Shown piece by piece: positions 49,323 to 61,644 of a DNA stretch of 64,000 nt. The stretch is from contig NOWV01000089.1 of assembly GCA_003344405.1 (NCBI GenBank), forward strand, positions 248,001 through 312,000, written 5' to 3'. The position numbers and the translations under genes were made by a program. Below the pieces are notes generated by a model. That model was not told where the DNA came from and made no database searches. It saw only the letters and a list, made by a program, of their open reading frames with translations. How positions within the stretch are numbered: the first letter of the stretch is position 1; the number at the start of each line of letters is the position of its first letter. The DNA is from Trichoplax sp. H2. Its lineage: Eukaryota; Placozoa; Uniplacotomia; Trichoplacea.

Positions 49323-52300
49323 AAATATCACAAAAATAAGCTAAAATTCTAGCATGTGATAACGCAATAATTTATTATATCCATCACTTCTTTCCATAAT
49401 TATTATTAAGATATTTATTGGACCTAAATGAATTTGCAGTAAGGTTATATCAGTAATTATTATTAGATTTTTCATTACTTGGTATACCATTAAGAACGCG
49501 CGTTATTAGCTTTCATTAATTTCATCATACATCATTAAAAATGAATTGGATAACAGTAATGCATTTAAGCTAGTCTTAAGAGTTAACCTTAACAAAAATA
49601 AGGCTGTTTATAGATTTAATCTATACAATTATACTGTTGGAAGATATGTTTCGACATGATTAATTTATAGAGAGAACTTGGAAAATAAATACTACAATTG
49701 GATCATGGCCATTTACTACTTAATGTGTGCTATTCTATCTACTGCGTAGATTAGGCACTTTTCTTGATCTCTCAATTATAATAGCGTTTCGTTCAATTAT
49801 GGATACATACACACGGATATTCGTGTCTGATCGTACCTTACTATGAACCTTTAAACCTTTGATATTTAAATTTCTTGCTTAAACATCTTATTAGCCCTTA
49901 CTTTATCTATCATGCGTAAAGTCTAATGGGTTTTCCTGCAATATCATTTATCTACTTGTCACATTCATCGCTTTTAACCGATATAAATTTGACTATAACT
50001 TTATGATCTCAATTCAAATGGGTGCAACTTGAATTAATTTTTTATCGTGTAGATACTATAATTGAAAGAATAAAAATCTTGTCCGATTGCAGCATTAATA
50101 AGAAGCAAGTCATAATGTTACTTTGCTGTAAGCTTGATACATATTAGTTGACGATTAGATCAAGTAGAATTTAGTGTTGATAGAAAGTTGCTAACAGTTG
50201 GCCTACTATAACGTCTAGCCAGCTCATTTAAGTTCTGAAATGAAGTCATTTTGGTTCCATATCACGATAATTTTTTTAAACGTAGCAGTGTATTTAAATT
50301 ACATTATTTCTTACAATATCCTTCATTATTAGGTACTTGTATTAATGGAATATACAGAATTTAGGTTTATGTGTTCAAGGCTGTAAATTAGTAACCATCA
50401 AATTACCTTCTTATCTCTTTACTTAAGCTTAAATTATAGCTTATCAAGGCAATTACAGAATGGTAAGTACTTCATCGTGTACCAGTGAATTCCAATGGAA
50501 AGCGAGAATTAATAGATTGTAGCGATTCTGATATTTTTTTACAAAGCTGAAAGGTAAATGTAACGTCTTGTTTTTGCTTCATTATTTATCTTCATTAAGA
50601 TACTGAAAAAAAGCAATAGCAGCTCATAATTATCAACTATAACTATTAGTATAGCTATTTCAGTAATTTACCGTAAAATTTATTTTAGGTTTATATGGAA
50701 TTGCAATAGGCAAGGAGGATTCTTATGTATGCCTTTTCTGTCCCTTTACCTGTACACGCAAAAACCATAACGATTAAATTATCTAGTCTTTATTAACATT
50801 CAAGAGCTAATTATATCAGTGAATGGTTAATTCTTTACTCTATTTAACATCGGAACGTAGTTTGGATTGCTTAAATAGACTCAGCCTTCCGTTTACTCTA
50901 TTTTCCTTATAAACGAGTAAATTCGGTGGAGTACTTATTATTGCCTATGAGGAAACTGATTTTGTGCAATTCATCGCAAGTACAGTAAAGAAATAGTCTT
51001 CGACTGTACTTGACCTTCTTAGACCACTGTATGAGTTCGCTAATAATTAAATAAGTTCTAATACTTAAATAAAGGGTTTGATATGATAGATACTGAATTG
51101 GAGATGCACATAAAAAGCGTTGTGCAAGTAATCCTCTTTGTCGAGATTAATGCAATCCTTTACCCTTTTATATCGTTAGTCTCATACAAGGCATAGCAAT
51201 TGACCGTTTACTGCAAGACGCTGAACACATGTAAAGGTCTGAAAACTAATTCTGAATCCTATAGAAACATAACAAACTGTAAAACCAAATTTGTGACTCG
51301 ATATTTTAATTTTCTGCAATAACAGATCATAGATTACAATCATGCCAATAGTTCCATTATTAATGGAGTCAAATACAATGATGGCTTGATACGAGTAAAT
51401 AGGGCACAATTCAGGCTATATAGCTTAGGAAAATTGTTCGATATTATAACATGACTAGTGTTTAAACATACAGTATTTTATAAGAAATAATTACTTAAAT
51501 CAATTTTTTTTAAACTGCCAAACAAAATAGTGGCATGAAGTTACTGAAAGTTTACAAACGTTCATCCAAGTAATATTTCCAATTATATTTTAAAGGGATT
51601 GTTATAACAACCAAAATAGAATTATGGTTACCACAACATTATAAATTGATTCTTGATGGGCAATCAGTAGGAAGATCGGAGAAATAGTACTTGGAGAAAA
51701 TACCTTATTCTAAACATTGGCTAATTTTAATATTTAACCAATAGGCGCGTATTGCTGATTTCATCATGCGAGAGCCGAACAGGTTTGAAGACAAAGTGAA
51801 ATTCATGATTACTACTGCTGATATAATCTATATCCTTCTATAAATTAATTTCTTAATTCGCAATAGAGATCTAGTAGCTAGTTTGCAACCCTAATCAGTA
51901 TAAATATGTGATATTTGGAGGTTCTTTGCTTTAATATAAGTTCATAGTCACATGGGCCTTTTTCTTGGTAGCGCTATGGCACACCCATTTATTTATTACA
52001 TGGTTTAGTCAAGACACTCAAGGGATTGCCTTTGAATGATGATTATAAGCTTAATCCTGTGGCATAACAAACTAAGTATTGACTAAGTCAGATCAGAGAA
52101 CAAGATCATTTCAAGAATCAATTGGTTTTGTTCCTCTGAGCTGTATATTAGTGCAATAAGCACGATCGAAGGATGGGGCATGTGGATGGCGAGGATTACT
52201 TCCATGGCCAAGTTACGGCCGAATTTGAGCAGGCCCTTGACCGAATTGTTGGAACATCCCATCGTTATGCTAATTAGCTTTTCATTATTTATAGTTAAGT

Positions 52301-52463
52301 TTGTCATCAATTAATTATTTACAGTCAGGTAGATCAAGTTTCTTCTACTTACTAACCGGAATCTTACGGATCGAACGGAATCTGCTCTAGTACTGTATAT
52401 TACTTTATAGTCAAAATAAAAATCAATTTATTTTTCTACCGGTGTCAATTCATTTCGTTACGA

Positions 52464-52690
52464 AATGTAGAAAGCATGTGGGAACAAGGTGAGAATTGAG
52501 TACATTGTATTCGAGGAGAAAGACTTCTCACCATTCGAAAACATTTAGAGGGAAGAGAAAAATGTAGCCCAATTTTTTTTAAATGTAGAAAGTATATCGG
52601 AATAAGGCGAGAATTGAGTACGTTGTGTTCGAGGAGAAAGACTTCTCAACTCTCAAAGGAAATAAGACTACTTAAGGACGCTATAGCTAT
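52464..52690. repeat. Tandem duplication, 117-bp spacing
   Basis: AAATGTAGAAAG at 52464 recurs at 52581. Both are followed by GAGAATTGAGTAC and then TTCGAGGAGAAAGACTTCTC with few differences, so this is a fairly recent duplication. Confidence 0.85.
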
Positions 52691-54906
52691 TTTTGCAACG
52701 ATAATAAAATTTTTTGCCGACTTTAGGAGAAATACTTTTATCAAAGTGTATGATGTGAACTTGATAGTTTTAACCTAATAACTATTTCTCTTGTTATTCA
52801 ATTGATTTAACTGAGCTCTATACATTGCCTATGTCTAAAATTCAACGGCATGGACGTTAATAATATTTGCTGAATTAGATACTATGTATGGTAGGTGGAC
52901 TGATGAAGATTTATTAACGATAAGCTTGCTAGCTCAGCTTATAAAGATTACTAAGGCATAATCAATCAGAATTAATGTTATTAGATATAATAGTTTAATT
53001 AAAATTATATTAGAGAAGTATAGGGTTACAATTCTAATATTAGGATGTCATTAATGCCCCCAAAGGATATTTAAGGTTGTATAATTTTAGAGATTTTGGT
53101 CGAATATTCCATTTTGAAATACTAAAGAAGGTTAAACTTTTCGATCTCCGTTGATTAGCAATCATTACTTGAATACCGCACTTTTTTGGATAGTTTAATG
53201 AAGCATTATCAGCTACTCTTAACTTATATTGGTACTTTTATGCTCAAGTTTTACTACAAGTCTGCTAGTTAGATTATTATTGCTATACTTACGAATCATA
53301 GTGGTTAGTTTGGTGTATTGGAACGCATTGCTAGCACGGAGTGTACTATTTTAATAAAGTGAGCAAAATTGAGAGAAATAGAATAGATTACGATTCAAAT
53401 TTATTTGTAGCTGATTGTCATGCCACAATATATTGGTACTTATCGATATATTTATTACGGAAATCGAGCTATTGCTGTAGCTATAATGAACCCAAAGATA
53501 AATTTACAATTCAGTCTAAATTCATATGAAAGAAATACAGTTAAATTAATTAATTGCTACGTAGTAGTTAAGAGGAATTAATTGTAATTAGAGTCTACTG
53601 AGTAGTCTGTAATTTTAAATACCGTTCATCTGCAAGTATATCTAAGCAGATTTCGTGACGGTTACTCGCTATAAATTACTTGCAAATGAATAATAACAAA
53701 TATATTAATCTAGTTTTTGGAATGCTTTCTACTGTAGTATTCTTGGAGGACTACAGGTATTAAGGACTATGCAAATCAAATATTTTACTTCAATCAGTGA
53801 GATAGCGAAGGTACTTAGACTGGAGATACTTACCTTAAATATATAGTGTGAGAGATCTGCAAGTATTAACACAATTTAGCAAGATTGGTATGTTAGATAA
53901 AACCAAACTCAAGCTCTTCTAGTAATAACTAAAAAGTTTTTCGTTGGCTATTCAACCCTTGTCTCTTATGGATAGGCAAGTAATAAACGGAGAAGAAAGA
54001 GCCACTAGATAGGCTTTGTATCTAAACCTCTAAATTTATATTAATTTAAATAACTATTGATCTAGGACCATTAGGTACTGATCTTTAGCAGTAATCGAGT
54101 ACTTTTAAAAAACTTGAATAATCTATGACAGTACCCGCATAAATCTTACTGTATATTGTGGGATGTGCTCCATTTTATTAATAAAATAAAATGATGGTAC
54201 TGTAAGATCGAGCTGATTTATTAGAGCTAAAATTTACCGATATTTGCAATCGATTTTGGTATTGGTCGTGTGATAGCGTAGATGGCCAAGTGACTGACGA
54301 TAGTTGTATCAAGAGAGTCTGTATAGTCTAACATATATAGTATGTTCAAAACCGCTAATACTTCTACCTAATAAGTAACATGCAATGTTTTGTAACCAAG
54401 GGATCGAAGTCAAAGATTGAACTTAAGATAATGTTTTATTAATCGTAAATCAGTTAAAGTGCAGCAGCTTAAGTTTAAAGAGTAAGAGTAATTATAAAAA
54501 TTCTAACGCTGTAGTATAGCTGCCATTACATGACGACAAATTCTACAAACGCGTAAATATATAACCATGGATACACATATTTTTGATTACTACATTGCAG
54601 TCAAAGTAAAATACTAAATCTAAACATGGTATTAAATTGTCATTTTATCACGGGTACTGTACAATCTAAATTAAATTTGGTCTACTGGATGCTTTAACAT
54701 GATTAGCCATAAATTATCAAGTATGTATCCATTATTAATAACACGCACAATGTGCGATCCTATTAAGCTACAATGCCATGGAAAGTAATTATTTTGTCAT
54801 ACATCCACAAGATGGGCGAATTACATTACATTCGCAATTCAGTAGATATCATTAACTGTATCAGCTGCTACTCTATCATATTTTAAGTTTAGAGTAGATT
54901 TACTAT

Positions 54907-56137
54907 TTACTCTTTATCGGATTCCTTTTTACTTTCTGCTTCATTACTGGCGGCTGCTTCGTCGCATAACTTCTGGCATGTAGAGTTGCAAACTTGGCCG
55001 CACTGAAATTTTTTCAAGCTTTCTTTAAATTCTTCAATTTGATCTTCCTCAACGTTGATATAGTCTTCACTATGACATTCATTACCTTCAGCATCAACGA
55101 TTGTTGTGACGGTATGTTTCTGATCGCCGATAGTTTGTGTAATGACAGTTTTACTCTCACCATTTTTCTTCTTAAAAGATGACTTGCAATAGGCGTATTT
55201 ATCTTTACCATTACTTTGAGTTCTACTTTCCGTATGAGATCTTGATGTAACGATATCTTGAGGGTGGTTAGCCAATGATGAATTATCGTCACTGGTTTGG
55301 CAGTATTCCTCAGGGCAGGCTGAACAATCGTCCGATGTTGCTTCTCCAAATATATCGGCAAAGGTATACCATGGCCTGTCATTCAGCAATGAAAACCATG
55401 GGGCAATAACTTTCTTAGCGGTGGATTTTTTGCTTTTATCAGTTTTACTAGTATTCTCTCTCGATGATGGTTTGCTTAAATTTGGCTCTTTGACTGTCTC
55501 ATCCTCTTTCTTGGATGCGGATTGCGATTGGCTCGACTTTTCCGTATTGCAACATTCCTTGGAAGCTGCATCCTTACAAGCTTTATTACACTGTTTTGGA
55601 GCGGATCGTTGTCTTTCGGCAGGTATCAATCCGACAATTTTGTATTGATAAGGATGGTAATAATTACAGAACAGATCATCATAGACATCAAACCATGGAT
55701 TAGTAGAAGCCAGTGGAAGAGGGGAGTAACGGCTGCTTGAATAGCTAAAATAAAAATGCAGGAAATAAGATTAATACATGTACGCAAAATACTCACTGTG
55801 ATGATTATAAATTATGATTTCAACGTAATACTGAAGCTCGTCAATACTGAGTGCGTTCAAATCGATACATGTCTTTCTATTCGATAATCTGCTTTTCTTG
55901 AATCAAGACTGAGATTTGGTTACTACTTTGATTGCTAATGCATACTTTAAGTCGATTTTGCTAACCGTTGCTACAGTATAATGATTGGCAACGATCACTG
56001 CAATTTTTTATTACTGTTGCAAAGTGTAGTCTTTGCTCCACGGCATGTAGACCAACTTTTATAAAGTGCAAATGGATTACTTACCAGTATGGTGATTGAT
56101 AGTAGCTATTTCTTGGGTAAACGATAGTATATGCCAT
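54907..56137 (-). CDS. MLF/HAX1-like protein, cysteine-rich paralogue
   Basis: Exons 56137-56085 and 55744-54907 join in phase 2 (GTAAGT donor, TTTTATTTTAG acceptor) to 296 residues. Seen: N terminus MAYTIVYPRNSYYQSP; YHPYQYKIV; a lysine-serine-rich low-complexity stretch; a tryptophan motif APWFSLLNDRPWYTFADIF; and a conserved C-terminal module SRSHTESRTQSNG, SSFKKKNGESKTVI, IGDQKHTVTTIVDAEGNE, DYINVEEDQIEEF. The IG...DYINxEE..EEF pattern resembles the end of myeloid leukaemia factor proteins, and YxKSS...TTIVDAEG recalls HAX1. This is a pattern judgement, not a search result. The protein is hydrophilic and probably cytoplasmic or nuclear. It has many cysteines (CNKACKDAASKECC, CSACPEEYC, CGQVCNSTCQKLC) that its partner lacks. 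It is transcribed away from its paralogue. Confidence 0.85.
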
Positions 56138-57077
56138 TTTGAATGAACTAATCGTTAATTATCCTGTGAATTGGAGCTTGGTGTATGTCTTTGCAGTGTT
56201 TGAAAACGTTTGCCAAATGGATTTCTGAATCCGATCGATCAGGATTGCTAGTATTTATAGGCTTTGAAACTGCAATCCAGTCGTTTCTAGAATATACAAT
56301 TGGCGAGATTAGCATGAGTAATGCCATTGCTTCCATACTTATCATAGATGATGAAGCTAATTTGCTTATATACGGGCCAGAATTGGCGTAATTAGCATGA
56401 GTAATGCCGATTGCTTCCATATTTATCCTTGATGATGGAGCTGATTTGTTTATATATACAGTAGATATAGGCAGAAGCTTTCCAGTCAATTCTGGAGGAT
56501 TCGTTCGGTAGACGCCCCTTTTGGTTTTGTAGTGTAACTAGATAGGGTGACATCTATTTTGCTTAAAGCGTCTGATAGTAAGGTAAGGTTTAGAGAGTAG
56601 ATTGCAGTAAAACACCATAGAGTGCTTGGCGTCACTGGCCCACAGTATCGAGTAAATTCGTTTGAAGAATCAAATTGACGTCACCGCATGACATGCGGTC
56701 CGTCACGTCCGTGCCATGTACAGATGAATCTGTATGCTGTATTAGGACCGTATAGGATTACTATAGAACTCCTATGACATATTGTCATATGACTGCTCAT
56801 ACTGTAAATAGTCTTCTGCACTCAGTATACTGTAAATACTGATACTCAACTGCAGAACAAGAATTGCAACTATCGGCCGGCCGGCTTCTGGTCGCTCGAA
56901 TGGCCGAGAATGATCTGGAATGGAAAATGGATAATGTATAAGTAGGGCCAGCTTTGGCCCATTTGAGTCAGATTTATTTCATAATCATTCCGCTGACCTA
57001 AGCGATCCAAAGTTTAAGCTAGTTTGCTATTTTCTGGTTGTCTCGTTTATTACAGCTTACGCTTGCAATTCTCAGCA
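56138..57077. promoter_or_regulatory. Shared intergenic promoter region of the divergent paralogues
   Basis: 940 bp separate the two start codons. TATA-like words are present for the plus gene (TATAAGTA, 56937-56944) and the minus gene (TATATAAA read on the minus strand, about 56455-56448). Heat-shock-element-like units (nGAAn/nTTCn in 5-bp steps) occur at 56285-56292 (TTCTAGAA, perfect two-unit core), 56490-56502 (TTCTGGAGGATTC, one mismatch) and 56898-56925, where GAA recurs at 56898, 56908, 56918 and 56923, all in register. Regulation by heat-shock factor is an inference. Confidence 0.45.
56298..56463. repeat. Tandem duplication of 83 bp in the shared promoter region
   Basis: ATTGGCG followed by ATTAGCATGAGTAATGCC occurs at 56299 and again at 56382. 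Both copies run through TTGCTTCCATA and end in a TATATAC word. The duplication therefore doubles a candidate TATA region of the minus-strand gene. Confidence 0.85.
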
Positions 57078-58297
57078 ATGGCTTTCACATTCTATTATCC
57101 AGTAGAATCTGCTTTCGATAGAAGAAATGCCTACTATCAATCACCGTGGTGGTAAGTTGATAGAATGCTAATAAGACCTTTGATGGATGCTTCTGCTATA
57201 GAAATAGGCATCAGTCTAGTTGTTGCACTTATTCTCAATAAGTATCGATATGATTCATCGATAAAGAATCTGTAGTTGTAGATATGTGGCTAGAAAATAT
57301 TGTGGTGTTATTATGAGCTATCTTCTCGTTTACAATCGGATGACGTAATTAAGAAGCATAAATGGATTTATGCTTATTTCTATCATTTTATAGGGGTTCA
57401 GTAAGCCACAATTCTCCTCTTGCACTCGCTTCCGATCTATGGTCGAGTCCTTATGATGATTTCTTCGATAGCGTTCATCGCCCTTATCAATACAGGATTG
57501 TTAGGCGCAAGTTAACTCCCGTCAAGCGACAACAATCCGATCCTGAACAATATGCTGAAGATGCGGAAGAATCCGCTGCTGATGATGAGAAATCGGGTCA
57601 TAAAGAAGGGTCTAGCCCTTCGAAGGAAACATCAAACAAAGGGGAAAAAAACGCAAAAAAATCGCAACCAGCTACAAGTCAAGATGACCAACAAACCAAA
57701 AAGGCACGCTTCGAGGAAAGATTGCCATCGTCTAAGAAGAATGCTGGTAAAAAAAGTAGAAATAAAAAATCGACAATCGCTAGTAACTATCGTGGGTTGG
57801 GACCTTGGTTACCAACGCTTGTGAGTAGACCATGGCACAACATTGCTGATGTACTTGAAGATATGACCCCAGACAATATCTTTGGTTGGCATCATCAAAA
57901 CGGTGAAAGCGATAACGAAAGTTCGTCATCGGATAGCAATGCACAAGATGTTGTAACATCTAGATCCCATATAGAAAGTAGAACTCAAAAGAATGGTCAA
58001 GATAATTACGCCTATTATAAATCCTCTTTTAAGAAACAAAATGGTGAGAGTAAAACAGTGATTACCCAAAGTATCGGCGATCAGAAACATACTCTCACAA
58101 CAATCGTTGATGCTGAAGGTAACGAACGTCGAAGTGAAGACTATGTCAACGTTGAAGAAGATAAAATTGAAGAATTTAAAGAAAGTTTGAAAAGATTACA
58201 GAGTGGTGGATTGAGCGACGCTGCACCTAAAAAGCTTTGCAATGAACCCGCCAACAGCGATGAGGCAGAAAGTAGAAACGAATCTGTTCAACAGTAA
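57078..58297 (+). CDS. MLF/HAX1-like protein, cysteine-poor paralogue
   Basis: Exons 57078-57151 and 57394-58297 join in phase 2 (TG|GTAAGT donor, TTTTATAG acceptor) to 325 residues. It is collinear with its divergent neighbour: N terminus MAFTFYYPVESAF...YYQSPWW; RPYQYRIV; a long charged Lys/Glu/Ser-rich region; GPWLPTLVSRPWHNIADVL; and the C-terminal module SRSHIESRTQKNG, YYKSSFKKQNGESKTVI, IGDQKHTLTTIVDAEGNE, DYVNVEEDKIEEFKESL. The intron sits at the same codon and phase as in the partner, showing duplication of a whole gene. Only one cysteine is visible near the C terminus, against more than a dozen in the partner. MLF-family proteins are linked to chromatin and chaperone partners; whether that holds here is unknown. 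The upstream ATG is chosen because exon one aligns with exon one of the paralogue. Confidence 0.87.
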
Positions 58298-58862
58298 TTA
58301 ACAGTGACCTTGTTTTAAACGTAATGTGTCGCGTAGTAAAATTCTATATTCATTATTTTTTGTACTTGGCAATGACCAAGTGATTGTCAGTAACATTTTA
58401 TTAGCATATTATGTTATTTATACGGCAGCAGCATACTTACTATATGCTCTTAGTGATAGTAAGTTAGATAGCTTCGTTTATCCTTCTATCATAATGAGGA
58501 CATTTGTGCTTTGTGCTATGTATTCGTGAATGGGTTCGTCCTGATAGTTTAGTAATATCCCGAATAATAACACCAAATGCACTAACGATATCCAATCATG
58601 TAGAACAAGTTGCCATATGATGTCAATGCGACCTCTATATTAGTATTTGCTGTTCATTTATTATTTGTTTACGTATTCTTGTGTGGATATAAAAAAAATA
58701 AAGAAATCTTTTATTTGAGCTACAATTGCAAAGCGCAATGATTGCTTCAGTAAGTTTAGACTCTTGTTTTGCTAGCTGATGGGGATTTAAGCAGGTAAAT
58801 TACTATTATTTACAACTCATTTATGTTCAAAGTTACTATGACGATAAAATTTTATATTTCGG

Positions 58863-58909
58863 CGACGAGTCACGTCAAAATGATTTGACTGCAATCACAA
58901 GACTCGTCG
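58863..58909. other. Nested inverted repeat
   Basis: Outer arms CGACGAGTC (58863-58871) and GACTCGTCG (58901-58909) enclose a second hairpin, GTCAAA-ATGA-TTTGAC (58874-58889). The sequence is GC-richer than its surroundings. It may be a structured RNA or a cruciform site; there is no direct support for either. Confidence 0.45.
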
Positions 58910-58990
58910 TCGGTCGCTGGGTTTTCATCGCTCATGTGAACGTACCATAATTGGGTATAAATGTATACTTGGAATATTCTTTTCCTAACA

Positions 58991-60169
58991 ATTTATTTTA
59001 TTCTGCTGTATAGCAGTATTTAGCTGTTTATATTTGCATCTGTTGTATGAAATACTTAATCCTTAATTGTGTCCCATAAGTCTTAAATTAATGAAGCGCT
59101 AGTAATCCATCGATGTCGCTTTTAGATAAGTATTCGTCAGTGAGATTGATGCAATCCTATCCATCAAAACTGTGCCATGAAATTAGCGTCGTTGCTATAC
59201 CATTGGACAAGACGATAATCCTCTGGCAATTATACCTATGATAAACGAATTCTCGACGACAACTGCAATGAAATCTAAGGATCATTGATCTAAGTGATGG
59301 CGATGTTCTGTAGAATCCATGAACTAATCTCATCAAGAAATTTTAAGTTAATTTTGAGTGCATGTATTTACACTATACCAGGTAGTATTGTATTTATGTT
59401 AGGAAGCGTATATATTAAGATAATGTAGATATGAAATTTCTTTATATGTATCGCTTTGTGCAGATTATGTTCCCGTTCATTTAAAAGGGTAGTTAACTAG
59501 TATTTACAACTGATTCATGTTCAACGTTTCTATAACAGCAGATGGGTATAAATATGTATAAATGTATACTTAGTGTTATGTATGTAAGAATACAGTAACC
59601 TGTTGTCCTGCATCTAAAGTGTTAGCATAAAATAAGGTAATAAATTACTAAGTTAAGGGTATAATACATCATTATGGTTATGCTATTTAAATGCAGTAAA
59701 TCCTAAATAAAAGAGACTTGTAGTAAGCTTACTAGGAGGAGTGTATCAAAGTCTCTCGTGCTAACGTTAACGACTAAGAGTGGAAGCGCAACGCTTAGAA
59801 TATACTTTTCCCTGTAATTTATTGATTTTATTCTGCTATATGGCAGTACGCAACTGTTTACACTTACATGTGGTGTATGAAATACTTAATCCATAACTGT
59901 GTCCCATAAGTCTTAAATTAATGGACTACTAGTAATCCATAGATATCGCTTTTAGACAAGTATTAGTCAGTGAGATTGATGCAATCCTTCCCACCAAAAC
60001 TGTGTCATGAAACTAGCATCATTGCTAAACCCTTGGAAAAGACAGTAATCCTGAAAATTATTCCTATCATAGACGAATTCTCCTAGACAACTGGAAGTGA
60101 CATCTTAAGGTCATTGATCTATTTGATGGTAATGTTTTGTGGAATGAATGAACTAATTTCATGGAGAAA
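58991..60169. repeat. Direct duplication of about 350 bp, 830-bp spacing
   Basis: 58991-59341 and 59821-60169 share the same order of blocks: TTATTCTGCT, TGTATGAAATACTTAATCC, TGTCCCATAAGTCTTAAATT, TCAGTGAGATTGATGCAATC and others, at roughly 80-85 percent identity by eye. A weaker repeat of the preceding sequence links about 58795 with 59490, so the original duplication may have been larger. Confidence 0.85.
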
Positions 60170-60606
60170 TTCCATACTAATTACTTATTCTACAAACGCT
60201 TATGATAAACGAATCCTTCAAGACGACTAAGAATGACGTTATAATATCACTGATCCAGTTCGTGGTACTGTTCTAGAGAATGAATGAAGTAATTTCATGA
60301 AGAAATTCCATACTAATTACTTATTCTATAAACGCTTATGATAAGCGAATCCTTCAAGACAACTGAGAATGACATTTTAATATCATGGATGCAGTTCGTG
60401 GTGCTGTTCTAGAGAATGAATAAATTGATTTCATGAAGAAATTCCATACTAATTACTTATTCTACAAACGCTTACGATAAACAAATCCTTCAAGGCAACT
60501 AAGAATGACATTTTAATATCATGGATGCAGTTCGTGGTGCTGTTCTAGAGAATGAAGGAAATAATTTCATGAAGAAATTCTAACTAATTTACTTATTGTA
60601 CGAACG
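60165..60606. repeat. 136-bp tandem repeat, more than three copies
   Basis: AGAAATTCC begins units at 60165, 60301 and 60437, exactly 136 bp apart, and a partial unit starts at 60573. A more diverged copy precedes them at about 60029. The unit is homologous to the 3' end of the larger duplication upstream, so the array grew from one end of it. No coding frame is conserved. Confidence 0.92.
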
Positions 60607-61644
60607 CTCAGCCTGCAGATTTTGCCATCAAAATTGAGCCTCAAAATTCCAGACTGTAGAATAGTAGCGATATCATTCACTAGTGTTGAGATAGAGCTTT
60701 AGTAGATCATATCGTCTCCCTCTTTCGAATACAGCGTATCGCAGGTAATGATGACAAGCTGTAAGTCTTGTGCGATGGGCTTGCAGTCAATTTAGCCAAA
60801 GGTAAAAATAAACTGATTTTAGACTTCCCAAGCGTCATATTTCAGCGGATGATTTATTGCAGCTACTGGGTATTAGTGTACCAGTGTCTTTATTTACAAT
60901 TCAACTGGATGGGAAATCAGTTATAACCTTATACTGCTGCAGGCTGTAAGGAACTTTAGAGACATATAACATGGGAGATAGGGTTCGTCTTATTGAATAT
61001 TATTTACTGGGTTTCCTTCTGGCAAATCATGAAGCAAATCAGAAGGAAATCGAAGTGATGCCGCGAGCAAGTGGAAACCAAGGTAACCACAACAGATCAA
61101 ATTAAACGAATGCGAATCGTTGTAAATGTGATTAATAATTGTGACATGGAAGAAATGTTGATTTCTTGACGATCATCAGATAAAGTAGTTTGTGTACTGC
61201 ATACGTTGAAATACTTGTAGACTGTACTAAAGGTAGAGAGGATTGATATATCTGTTTTCAATCTTGTGAATGTGGCTGCAGCCATAGCTCATGTTGCAAG
61301 CGCAAGCGATGACTGATCAAATAATAACGTGATAGCAGCTACAACGCATTTACACTGATGAAATTGCCATAATATAACCTCAGTCTCGCTTTAAGATCAT
61401 TAATGATATACGTTCTCGATTTATTGTTGTTGTTCTTGCATTAACGTTGCTTAGCATGCTGCAGAAATTGAGTGATGGTGACTTTATCGGCGTGATAGAT
61501 TTGGATAATCAGCCAATATACTAGGAGAAGATATAAGCAATGTCTTATTCTTGAAAGACAGTAATGACGTCAATTCTTGATCACTTGTTTAATGCACTAT
61601 ACTCGCAGTATGACAGCTCTTTTCTGTCATTTCGATTTCTTTAG
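60607..61644. other. Upstream region of TTC27, one possible 5' exon
   Basis: A candidate exon at 61455-61522 (after GCTTAG; MLQKLSDGDFIGVIDLDNQP) resembles the part of TTC27 just before the first firm exon, and its phase would fit if it ended at 61522. However, that point is followed by AG, not GT, and reading on meets a stop. No earlier exon with the N-terminal start was found. The rest looks noncoding. Confidence 0.35.

Larger units (their letters stand above)
48910..54906. other. Intergenic, no gene recognised
   Basis: About 6 kb without a supported exon. A 75-codon minus-strand ORF at 52310-52083 is locally GC-richer and starts MTNLTINNEK, but shows no domain. The 3' hairpin and a duplication are listed separately. 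Confidence 0.4.

Noticed and set aside
52083-52310. 75-codon minus-strand ORF starting MTNLTINNEK, reminiscent of a GPCR N terminus
   Set aside because: No GN helix 1 motif or further transmembrane segments follow in any frame.
55014-55382. 122-codon frame antiparallel or overlapping with the minus-strand MLF-like gene
   Set aside because: It is in a shifted frame of the confirmed coding exon and shows no conservation with the paralogue.
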